Assembly: GCA_920105625.2 (NCBI GenBank)
Contig: OV050030.1
Coordinates: 74,043,900-74,107,899, forward strand
Length of the DNA stretch: 64,000 nt
Origin: Clusia tigrina
Lineage: Eukaryota; Arthropoda; Insecta; Diptera; Clusiidae
Direction: 5' to 3'
In this document: piece after piece, positions 44,947-56,631 of the stretch
Layout: every line of letters begins with the position of its first letter
Position numbering within the stretch: position 1 is the stretch's first letter
Notes under the pieces: generated by a model
The model's database searches: none
Seen by the model: only the letters and a program-made list of their open reading frames with translations
Told to the model about the DNA's origin: nothing
Translations under genes and position numbers: made by a program

Positions 44947-47900
44947 TTGTGGGTATTAACATTAACCACCACACAAAAAATGGGCGTGTTATTTCTACAG
45001 CCACGCCCACTATTGAAATATTATTATAACTTGCGACCTATACATTATTTTTGGACTAAATTTTATGTTAGTACGTATATGGACCGTACAAACCCATATA
45101 CAAGATTCGGGGTCGATCAGAGGAAGAATTCGCCTCCTTCCTATATAATGAACTTTGGGGACCCCACTTAAAGACAATTACCCTATCTATGCTTCTAGTG
45201 ATGATATATAAAAACAAATTGGTAGATGTATACACTGGGTTCGTACTAGCATGCATTCCAAATATGGGCAGATTGTTACTACTTCCACGCCCACAATTAA
45301 CCAAAAATCATTACTAGGTTCCTATTAAAGATTTCTCAACGAAATTTCACAGCAATGTTGCGGGTACTAACATTAAACACGACACAGAAAATGGGTGTAT
45401 TATTTCTACAGCCACGCCCACTATTGACATATTATTATAACTTACGGCCTATATAATATTTTTGGACGAAATTTTATATTCATACGTATATGGACCCTAC
45501 AAAGCCATATACAAAATTCGGGGTCGATCGGAGGAAGAATACGCCTCCCTCCCACATAATGAACTTTGGGGACCTCACTTAAAGACAATTACCCTATCTA
45601 TGCTTCTAGTGATGATATATGAAAACGAATTGGTAGATATATACACTGGGTCTGTACTAGCATGCATTCCAAATATGGGCAGATTTTTACCACTGCCATG
45701 CCCACAATTAACCAAAAATCATTACTAGGTTCCTATTAAAGATTTCTCAACGAAATTTCACAGGAATGTTGCGGGTACTAACATTAAACACCACACAAAA
45801 AATGGGAGTGTTATTTCTACAGCCACGCCCACTATTGACATGTTATTATAACTTGCGACCTATACAATATTTTTGGACTAAATTTTACGTTAGTACGTAT
45901 ATTGACAGTACAAACCCATATACAAGATTCGGGGTCGATCAGAGGAAGGATACGCCTCCTTCCCATATAATGAGCTTTGGGGACCTCACGTAAAGACAAT
46001 TACCCTATCTATGCTTCTAGTGATGATATATGAAAACGAATTGGTAGATGTATACACTGGGTCTGTACTAGGATGCATTCCAAATATGGGGAGATTATTA
46101 CAACTGCCACGCCCACAATTAACCAAAAATCATTAATAGGTTCCTATTAAAGATTTCTCAACGAAATTTCACAGGAATATTGGGGGTATTAACATTAAAC
46201 ACCACACAAAAAATGGGCGCGTTATTTCTACAGCCACGCCCACTATTGAAATATTATTATAACTTGCGACCTATACATTATTTTTGGACTAAATTTTATG
46301 TTAGTACGTATATGGACCGTACAAACCCATATACAAGATTCGGGGTCGATCCGAGGAAGAATTCGCCTCCTTCCTATATAATGAACTTTGGGGACCCCAC
46401 TTAAAGACAATTTCCCTATCTATGCTTCTAGTGATGATATATAAAAACAAATTGGTAGATGTATACACTGGGTTCGTACTAGCATGCATTCCAAATATGG
46501 GCAGATTGTTACTACTTCCACACCCACAATTAACCAAAAATCATTACTAGGTTCCTATTAAAGATTTCTCAACGAAATTTCACAGCAATGTTGCGGGTAC
46601 TAACATTAAACACGACACAGAAAATGGGTGTATTATTTCTACAGCCACGCCCACTATTGACATATTATTATAACTTACTACCTATATAATATTTTTGGAC
46701 GAAATTTTATATTCATACGTATATGGACCCTACAAAGCCATATACAAAATTCGGGGTCGATCGGAGGAAGAATACGCCTCCCTCCCACATAATGAACTTT
46801 GGGGACCTCACTTAAAGACAATTACCCTATCTATGCTTCTAGTGATGATATATGAAAACGAATTGGTAGATATATACACTGGGTCTGTACTAGCATGCAT
46901 TCCAAATATGGGCAGATTTTTACCACTGCCATGCCCACAATTAACCAAAAATCATTACTAGGTTCCTATTAAAGATTTCTCAACGAAATTTCACAGGAAT
47001 GTTGCGGGTACTAACATTAAACACCACACAAAAAATGGGAGTGTTATTTCTACAGCCACGCCCACTATTGACATGTTATTATAACTTGCGACCTATACAA
47101 TATTTTTGGACTAAATTTTACGTTAGTACGTATATGGACAGTACAAACCCATATACAAGATTCGGGGTCGATCAGAGGAAGGATACGCCTCCTTCCCATA
47201 TAATGAGCTTTGGGGACCTCACGTAAAGACAATTACCCTATCTATGCTTCTAGTGATGATATATGAAAACGAATTGGTAGATGTATACACTGGGTCTGTA
47301 ATAGGATGCATTCCAAATATGGGGAGATTATTACAACTGCCACGCCCACAATTTAAAAAAAATCATTGATAGGTTCCTATTAAAGATTTCTCAACGAAAT
47401 TTCACAGGAATGTTGCGGGTACTAACATTAAACACCACACAAAAATGGGAGTGTTATTTCTACAGCCACGCCCACTATTGACATATTATTATAACTTGCG
47501 ACCTATACAATATTTTTGGACTAAATTTTACGTTAGTACGTATATGGACAGTACAAACCCATATACAAGATTCGGGGTCGATCAGAGGAAGGATACGCCT
47601 CCTTCCCATATAATGAGCTTTGGGGAGTTCACGTAAAGACAATTACCCTATCTATGCTTCTAATGATGATATATGAAAACGAATTGGTAGATATATACAC
47701 TGGGTCTGTACTAGGATGCATTCCAAATATGGGGAGATTATTACAACTGCCACGCCCACAATTAACCAAAAATCATTAATAGGTTCCTATTAAAGATTTC
47801 TCAACGAAATTTCACAGGAATATTGCGGGTATTAACATTAAACACCACACAAAAAATGGGCGTGTTGTTTCTACAGCCACGCCCACTATTGAAATATTAT

Positions 47901-50900
47901 TATAACTTGCGACCTTTACATTATTTTTTGGCTAAATTTTATGTTAGTACGTATATGGACCGTACAAACCCATATACAAAATTCGGGGTCGATCAGAGGA
48001 AGATTTCGCCTCCTTCCTATATAATGAACTTTGGGGACCCCACTTAAAGACAATTACCCTATCTATGCTTCTAGTGATGATATATAAAAACAAATTGGTA
48101 GATGTATACACTGGGTTTGTACTAGCATGCATTCCAAATATGGGCAGATTCTTACTACTGCCACGCCCACAATTAACCAAAAATCATTACTAGGTTCCTA
48201 TTAAAGATTTCTCAACGAAATTTCACAGCAATGTTGCGGGTACTAACATTAAACACGACACAGAAAATGGGTGTATTATTTCTACAGCCACGCCCACTAT
48301 TGACATATTATTATAACTTACGACCTATATAATATTTTTGGACGAAATTTTATATTCATACGTATATGGACCCTACAAAGCCATATACAAAATTCGGGAT
48401 CGATCGGAGGAAGAATACGCCTCCCTCCCACATAATGAACTTTGGGGACCTCACTTAAAGACAATTACCCTATCTATGCTTCTAGTGATGATATATGAAA
48501 ACGAATTGGTAGATATATACACTGGGTCTGTACTAGCATGCATTCCAAATATGGGCAGATTTTTCCTACTGCCATGCCCACAATTAACCAAAAATCATTA
48601 CTAGGTTCCTATTAAAGATTTCTCAACGAAATTTCACAGGAGTGTTGCGGGTACTAACATTAAACACCACACAAAAAATGGGAGTGTTATTTCTACAGCC
48701 ACGCCCACTATTGACATATTATTATAACTTGCGACCTATACAATATTTTTGGACTAAATTTTACGTTAGTACGTATATGGACAGTACAAACCCATATACA
48801 AGATTCGGGGTCGATCAGAGGAAGGATACGCCTCCTTCCCATATAATGAGCTTTGGGGAGTTCACGTAAAGACAATTACCCTATCTATGCTTCTAGTGAT
48901 GATATATGAAAACGAATTGGTAGATATATACACTGGGTCTGTACTAGGATGCATTCCAAATATGGGGAGATTATTACAACTGCCACGCCCACAATTAACC
49001 AAAAATCATTAATAGGTTCCTATTAAAGATTTCTCTACGAAATTTCACAGGAATATTGTGGGTATTAACATTAACCACCACACAAAAAATGGGCGTGTTA
49101 TTTCTACAGCCACGCCCACTATTGAAATATTATTATAACTTGCGACCTATACATTATTTTTGGACTAAATTTTATGTTAGTACGTATATGGACAGTACAA
49201 ACCCATATACAAGATTCGGGGTCGATCAGAGGAAGAATTCGCCTCCTTCCTATAGAATGAACTTTGGGGACCCCACTTAAAGACAATTACCCTATCTATG
49301 CTTCTAGTGATGATATATAAAAACAAATTGGTAGATGTATACACTGGGTTCGTACTAGCATGCATTCCAAATATGGGCAGATTGTTACTACTTCCACGCC
49401 CACAATTAACCAAAAATCATTACTAGGTTCCTATTAAAGATTTCTCAACGAAATTTCACAGCAATGTTGCGGGTACTAACATTAAACACGACACAGAAAA
49501 TGGGTGTATTATTTCTACAGCCACGCCCACTATTGACATATTATTATAACTTACGACCTATATAATATTTTTGGACGAAATTTTATATTCATACGTATAT
49601 GGACCCTACAAAGCCATATACAAAATTCGGGGTCGATCGGAGGAAGAATACGCCTCCCTCCCACATAATGAACTTTGGGGACCTCACTTAAAGACAATTA
49701 CCCTATCTATGCTTCTAGTGATGATATATGAAAACGAATTGGTAGATGTATACACTGGGTCTGTAATAGGATGCATTCCAAATATGGGGAGATTATTACA
49801 ACTGCCACGCCCACAATTTAAAAAAAATCATTGATAGGTTCCTATTAAAGATTTCTCAACGAAATTTCACAGGAATGTTGCGGGTACTAACATTAAACAC
49901 CACACAAAAATGGGAGTGTTATTTCTACAGCCACGCCCACTATTGACATATTATTATAACTTGCGACCTATACAATATTTTTGGACTAAATTTTACGTTA
50001 GTACGTATATGGACAGTACAAACCCATATACAAGATTCGGGGTCGATCAGAGGAAGGATACGCCTCCTTCCCATATAATGAGCTTTGGGGAGTTCACGTA
50101 AAGACAATTACCCTATCTATGCTTCTAGTGATGATATATGAAAACGAATTGGTAGATATATACACTGGGTCTGTACTAGGATGCATTCCAAATATGGGGC
50201 GATTATTACAACTGCCACGCCCACAATTAACCAAAAATCATTAATAGGTTCCTATTAAAGATTTCTCAACGAAATTTCACAGGAATATTGCGGGTATTAA
50301 CATTAAACACCACACAAAAAATGGGCGTGTTGTTTCTACAGCCACGCCCACTATTGAAATATTATTATAACTTGCGACCTTTACATTATTTTTTGGCTAA
50401 ATTTTATGTTAGTACGTATATGGACCGTACAAACCCATATACAAGATTCGGGGTCGATCAGAGGAAGAATTCGCTTCCTTCCTATATAATGAACTTTGGG
50501 GACCCCACTTAAAGACAATTACCCTATCTATGCTTCTAGTGATGATATATAAAAACAAATTGGTAGATGTATACACTGGGTTCGTACTAGCATGCACTCC
50601 AAATATGGGCAGATTGTTACTACTTCCACGCCCACAATTAACCAAAAATCATTACTAGGTTCCTATTAAAGATTTCTCAACGAAATTTCACAGCAATGTT
50701 GCGGGTACTAACATTAAACACGACACAGAAAATGGGTGTATTATTTCTACAGCCACGCCCACTATTGACATATTATTATAACTTACGACCTATATATAAT
50801 ATTTTTGGACGAAATTTTATATTCATACGTATATGGACCCTACAAAGCCATATACAAAATTCGGGGTCGATCGGAGGAAGAATACGCCTCCCTCCCACAT

Positions 50901-51340
50901 AATGAACTTTGGGGACCTCACTTAAAGACAATTACCCTATCTATGCTTCTAGTGATGATATATGAAAACGAATTGGTAGATATATACACTGGGTCTGTAC
51001 TAGCATGCATTCCAAATATGGGCAGATTTTTACCACTGCCATGCCCACAATTAACCAAAAATCATTACTAGGTTCCTATTAAAGATTTCTCAACGAAATT
51101 TCACAGGAATGTTGCGGGTACTAACATTAAACACCACACAAAAAATGGGAGTGTTATTTCTACAGCCACGCCCACTATTGACATGTTATTATAACTTGCG
51201 ACCTATACAATATTTTTGGACTAAATTTTACGTTAGTACGTATATGGACAGTACAAACCCATATACAAGATTCGGGGTCGATCAGAGGAAGGATACGCCT
51301 CCTTCCCATATAATGAGCTTTGGGGACCCCACTTAAAGAC
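44947..51340 (+). repeat. 1,233-bp and about 2,465-bp higher-order repeats of full monomers
   Basis: 44,947-46,150 recurs at 46,180-47,380 (offset 1,233 = 3 monomers). 47,340-48,050 recurs at 49,805-50,515 (offset 2,465), sharing the private change aatttaaaaaaaatcattgat and a one-base loss before gggagtg. No 267-bp monomers are present. Confidence 0.75.
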
Positions 51341-53163
51341 AATTACCCTATCTATGCTTCTAGTGATGATATATGAAAACGAATTGGTAGATGTATACAC
51401 TGGGTCTGTACTAGGATGCATTCCAAATATGGGGAGATTATTACAACTGCCACGCCCACAATTAACCAAAAATCATTAATAGGTTCCTATTTAAGATTTC
51501 TCAACGAAATTTCACAGGAATGTTGCGGGTACTAACATTAAACACCACACAAAAAATGGGAGTGTTATTTCTACAGCCACGCCCACTATTGACATATTAT
51601 TATAACTTGCGACCTATACAATATTTTTGGACTAAATTTTACGTTAGTACGTATATGGACAGTACAAACCCATATACAAGATTCGGGGTCGATCAGAGGA
51701 AGGATACGCCTCCTTCCCATATAATGAGCTTTGGGGAGCTCACATAAAGACAATTACCCTATCTATGCTTCTAGTGATGATATATGAAAACGAATTGGTA
51801 GATGTATACACTGGGTCTGTACTAGGATGCATTCCAAATATGGGGAGATTATTAAAACTGCCACGCCCACAATTAACCAAAAATCATTAATAGGTTCCTA
51901 TTAAAGATTTCTCAACGAAATTTCACAGGAATATTGCGGGTATTAACATTAAACACCACACAAAAAATGGGCGTGTTATTTCTACAGCCACGCCCACTAT
52001 TGAAATATTATTATAACTTTCGACCTTTACAGTATTTTTGGACTAAATTTTATGTTAGTACGTATATGGACCGTACAAACCCATATACAAGATTCGGGGT
52101 CGATCAGAGGAAGAATTCGCCTCCTTCCTATATAATGAACTTTGGGGACCCCACTTAAACACAATTACCCTATCTATGCTTCTAGTGATGATATATAAAA
52201 ACAAATTGGTAGATGTATACACTGGGTTTCTACTAGCATGCATTCCAAATATGGGCAGATTGTTATTACTGCCACGCCCACAATTAACCAAAAATCATTA
52301 ATAGGTTCCTATTAAAGGTTTCTCTACGAAATTTCACAGGAATATTGCGTGTATTAACATTAAACACCACACAAAAAATGGGCGTGTTATTTCTACAGCC
52401 ACGCCCACTATTGAAATATTATTATAACTTGCGACCTTTACATTATTTTTGGACTAAATTTTATGTTAGTACGTATATGGACCGTACAAACCCATATACA
52501 AGATTCGGGGTCGATCAGAGGAAGAATTCGCCTCCTTCCTATATAATGAACTTTGGGGACCCCACTTAAACACAATTACCTTATCTATGCTTCTAGTGAT
52601 GATATATAAAAACAAATTGGTAGATGTATACACTGGGTTTGTACTAGCATGCATTCCAAATATGGGCAGATTGTTACTACTGCCACGCCCACAATTAACC
52701 AAAAATCATTACTAGGTTCCTATTAAAGATTTCTCTACGAAATTTCACAGGAATATTGTGGGTAATAACATTAACCACCACACAAAAAATGGGCGTGTTA
52801 TTTCTACAGTCACGCCCACTATTGAAATATTATTATAACTTGCGACCTATACATTATTTTTGGACTAAATTTTAAGTTAGTACGTATATGGACCGTACAA
52901 ACCCATAGACAAGATTCGGGGTCGATCAGAGGAAGAATTCGCCTCCTTCCTATATAATGAACTTTGGGGACCCCACTTAAAGACAATTACCCCATCTATG
53001 CTTCTAGTGATGATATATAAAAACAAATTGGTAGATATATACACTGGGTGCGTACTAGCATGCATTCCAAATATGGGCAGATTGTTACTACTTCCACGCC
53101 CACAATTAACCAAAAATCATTACTAGGTTCCTATTAAAGATTTCTCTACGAAATTTCACAGCA

Positions 53164-55915
53164 ATGTTGCGGGTACTAATATTAAACACGACACAGAAAA
53201 TGGGCGTGTTATTTCTACAGCCACGCCCACTATTGAAATATTATTATAACTTGCGACCTATACATTATGTTTGGACTAAATTTTATGTTAGTACGTATAT
53301 GGACCGTACAAACCCATATACAAGATTCGGGGTCGATCAGAGGAAGAATTCGCCTCCTTCCTATATAATGAACTTTGGGGACCCCACTTAAAGACAATTA
53401 CCCTATCTATGCTTCTAGTGATGATATATAAAAAGAAATTGGTAGATGTATACACTGGGTTTGTACTAGCATGCATTCCAAATATGGGCAGATTGTTACT
53501 ACTGCCACTCCCACAATTAACCAAAAATCATTACTAGGTTCCTATTCAAGATTTCTCTACGAAATTTCACAGCAATGTTGCGGGTACTAACATTAAACAC
53601 GACACAGAAAATGGGTGTATTATTTCTACAGCCACGCCCACTATTGACATATTATTATAACTTGCGACCTATACATTATTTTTGGACTAAATTTTATGTT
53701 AGTACGTATATGGACCGTACAAACCCATATACAAGATTCGGGGTCGATCAGAGGAAGAATACGCCTCCTTCCCATATTATGAGCTTTGGGGACCTCACGT
53801 AAAGACAATTACCCTATCTATGCTTCTAGTGATGATATATGAAAACGAATTGGTAGATGTATACACTGGGTCTGTACTAGGATGCATTCCAAATATGGGG
53901 AGATTATTACAACTGCCACGCCCACAATTAACCAAAAATCATTAATAGGTTCCTATTAAAGATTTCTCAACGAAATTTCACAGGAATATTGCGGGTATTA
54001 ACATTAAACACCACACAAAAAATGGGCGTGTTATTTCTACAGCCACGCCCACTATTGAAATATTATTATAACTTTCGACCTTTACAGTATTTTTGGACTA
54101 AATTTTACGTTAGTACGTATATGGACAGTACAAACCCATATACAAGATTCGGGGTCGATCAGAGGAAGAATACGCCTCCTTCCCATATTATGAGCTTTGG
54201 GGACCTCACGTAAAGACAATTACCCTTTCTATGCTTCTAGTGATGATATATGAAAACGAATTGGTAGATGTATACACTGGGTCTGTACTAGGATGCATTC
54301 CAAATATGGGGAGATTATTACAACTGCCACGCCCACAATTAACCAAAAATCATTAATAGGTTCCTATTAAAGACTTCTCAACGAAATTTCACAGGAATGT
54401 TGCGGGTACTAACATTAAACACCACACAAAAAATGGGAGTGTTATTTTTACAGCCACGCCCACTATTGACATAATATTATAACTTGCGACCTATACAATA
54501 TTTTTGGACTAAATTTTACGTTAGTACGTATATGGACAGTACAAACCCATATACAAGATTCGGGGTCGATCAGAGGAAGAATACGCCTCCTTCCCATATT
54601 ATGAGCTTTGGGGACCTCACGTAAAGACAATTACCCTATCTATGCTTCTAGTGATGATATATGAAAACGAATTGGTAGATGTATACACTGGGTCTGTACT
54701 AGGATGCATTCCAAATATGGGGAGATTATTACAACTGCCACGCCCACAATTAACCAAAAATCATTAATAGGTTCCTATTAAAGATTTCTCAACGAAATTT
54801 CACAGGAATATTGCGGGTATTAACATTAAACACCACACAAAAAATGGGCGTGTTATTTCTACAGCCACGCCCACTATTGAAATATTATTATAACTTTCGA
54901 CCTTTACAGTATTTTTGGACTAAATCTTATGTTAGTACGTATATGGACCGTACAAACCCATATATAAGATTCGGGGTCGATCAGAGGAAGAATTCGCCTC
55001 CTTCCTATATAATGAACTTTGGGGACCCCACTTAAAGACAATTACCCCATCTATGCTTCTAGTGATGATATATAAAAACAAATTGGTAGATGTATACACT
55101 GGGTGCGTACTAGCATGCATTCCAAATATGGGCAGATTGTTTCTACTTCCACGCCCACAATTAACCAAAAATCATTACTAGGTTCCTATTAAAGATTTCT
55201 CTACGAAATTTCACAGCAATGTTGCGGGTACTAATATTAAACACGACACAGAAAATGGGCGTGTTATTTCTACAGCCACGCCCACTATTGAAATATTATT
55301 ATAACTTGCGACCTATACATTATTTTTGGACTAAATTTTATGTTAGTACGTATATGGACCGTACAAACCCATATACAAGATTCGGGGTCGATCAGAGGAA
55401 GAATTCGCCTCCTTCCTATATAATGAACTTTGGGGACCCCACTTAAAGACAATTACCCTATCTATGCTTCTAGTGATGATATATAAAAAGAAATTGGTAG
55501 ATGTATACACTGGGTTTGTACTAGCATGCATTCCAAATATGGGCAGATTGTTACTACTGCCACTCCCACAATTAACCAAAAATCATTACTAGGTTCCTAT
55601 TCAAGATTTCTCTACGAAATTTCACAGCAATGTTGCGGGTACTAACATTAAACACGACACAGAAAATGGGTGTATTATTTCTACAGCCACGCCCACCATT
55701 GACATATTATTATAACTTGCGACCTATACATTATTTTTGGACTAAATTTTATGTTAGTACGTATATGGACCGTACAAACCCATATACAAGATTCGGGGTC
55801 GATCAGAGGAAGAATACGCCTCCTTCCCATATTATGAGCTTTGGGGACCTCACGTAAAGACAATTACCCTATCTATGCTTCTAGTGATGATATATGAAAA
55901 CGAATTGGTAGATGT
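53164..55915 (+). repeat. 2,055-bp (5-monomer) higher-order repeat
   Basis: 53,164-53,860 recurs at 55,219-55,915 (offset 2,055), including the private changes aaaaagaaattgg and cactcccacaattaacc. The interval between holds further monomers of the same classes. Confidence 0.75.
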
Positions 55916-56300
55916 GTACACTGGGTCTGTACTAGGATGCATTCCAAATATGGGGAGATTATTACAACTGCCACGCCCACAATTAACCAAAAATCATTAA
56001 TAGGTTCCTATTAAAGACTTCTCAACGAAATTTCACAGGAATGTTGCGGGTACTAACATTAAACACCACACAAAAAATGGGAGTGTTATTTCTACAGCCA
56101 CGCCCACTATTGACATAATATTATAACTTGCGACCTATACAATATTTTTGGACTAAATTTTACGTTAGTACGTATATGGACAGTACAAACCCATATACAA
56201 GATTCGGGGTCGATCAGAGGAAGGATACGCCTCCTTCCCATATAATGAGCTTTGGGGAGCTCACGTAAAGACAATTACCCTATCTATGCTTCTAGTGATG
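54811..56300 (+). repeat. Segment duplicated on the far side of the retrotransposon
   Basis: This stretch matches 62,239-63,628 at a constant offset of 7,428 bp, equal to seven 411-bp monomers plus the 4,551-bp insertion. The shared private changes ctgggtgcgtac and gtttctacttcc are seen at 55,100-55,150 and again at 62,530-62,580. The right copy lacks 106 bp near 63,510 and has no retrotransposon. Confidence 0.85.
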
Positions 56301-56306
56301 ATATAT
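56301..56306. repeat. Target-site duplication, left copy (atatat)
   Basis: The satellite reads gatgatatatgaaaac in intact monomers. The left block ends gatgatatat and the right block begins atatatgaaaac, so atatat is present on both sides of the element. It is low complexity, so the true length could differ by a base or two. Confidence 0.8.
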
Positions 56307-56318
56307 TCAAATTCAAAA
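56307..56318 (-). repeat. Terminal TTTGAA short repeat at the element 3' end
   Basis: On the element sense strand the last bases read ttttgaatttga, about two TTTGAA units running into the target-site copy. Short 3' terminal repeats replace poly(A) in CR1-group elements, which is family knowledge. With only two units this is suggestive. Confidence 0.5.
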
Positions 56319-56513
56319 TTGCATTTCTTTTCTTCTAATACAAATTTATGTTCTAGGTTGTGTATATTTGCTTAGCTAATTATGAAAATTTGTATATTTG
56401 TTATTTTTTTTAAAGTTACTGGATCCTCAGACGGCTTATTATTCCGTGTATGAGAGGATATATAAAAGCAATAGAAAAGGAAAAGAGTAATAAATATATT
56501 ATCAAAAAACAAA

Positions 56514-56552
56514 GAAAACAAAAAAAAACTTATTTTTGTTTTTTTTTGTTTT
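56514..56552. repeat. A-tract/T-tract foldback hairpin in the 3' UTR
   Basis: Arm 1 at 56,514-56,529 reads gaaaac, nine a, then c. Arm 2 at 56,538-56,552 reads g, nine t, g, four t, and pairs with 15 of the 16 bases of arm 1 across an 8-nt loop. Further weaker pairing continues outward (caaag against cttt) with a T bulge. On the element RNA it would also fold as a hairpin. Confidence 0.7.
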
Positions 56553-56631
56553 TTTTTTCTTTCTTTTTTTTTTTTTTACGTATAAAGCTAATTAGATATC
56601 ACAATTTTTAGTTTTAAGCTTTTAGATTTAA

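Larger units (their letters stand above)
1..56306 (+). repeat. 411-bp satellite array, left block
   Basis: Head-to-tail tandem array of a 410-411-bp AT-rich monomer, continuing beyond the left window edge. The period is seen directly from recurring landmarks: the segment beginning gttgcgggtacta recurs at 10,335, 10,745 and 11,155, and identical stretches start at 18,078, 18,489 and 18,900. All monomers have the same orientation. Each contains two ccacgcccac blocks 127 bp apart, one gatcagagga block and one gcatgc or ggatgc block. Monomers differ by scattered substitutions and a few small indels, and 20 of them are 267 bp long. I do not recognise the family. Short open frames recur in every monomer but are a by-product of the repetition. 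No other gene is seen in this 56 kb. Confidence 0.97.
56307..56631 (-). other. Retrotransposon 3' UTR
   Basis: 325 bp after the ORF2 stop, ending at the left target-site copy. It contains a long A/T homopolymer foldback (about 56,511-56,578) and, at its very end, two TTTGAA units on the element sense strand instead of poly(A). By analogy with CR1-group elements, the 3' end is where the reverse transcriptase would recognise its RNA. That role is inferred. Confidence 0.8.

Noticed and set aside
213..56000. Recurrent 60-143-aa open frames on both strands of the satellite
   Set aside because: They recur with the monomer period, overlap on both strands, begin and end at arbitrary points, and are broken by stops or indels in many monomers with no sign of preferential loss of silent changes. 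They are best explained as chance frames in a tandem repeat. I recognise no protein family in them.
1..56306. CRISPR array
   Set aside because: The repeat is 411 bp with no alternation of short conserved repeats and unique spacers, and the setting is eukaryotic.
56511..56578. Poly(A) tail of the element
   Set aside because: The A/T tract lies more than 200 bp inside the element, contains both A and T arms, and is followed by unique sequence before the target-site duplication.
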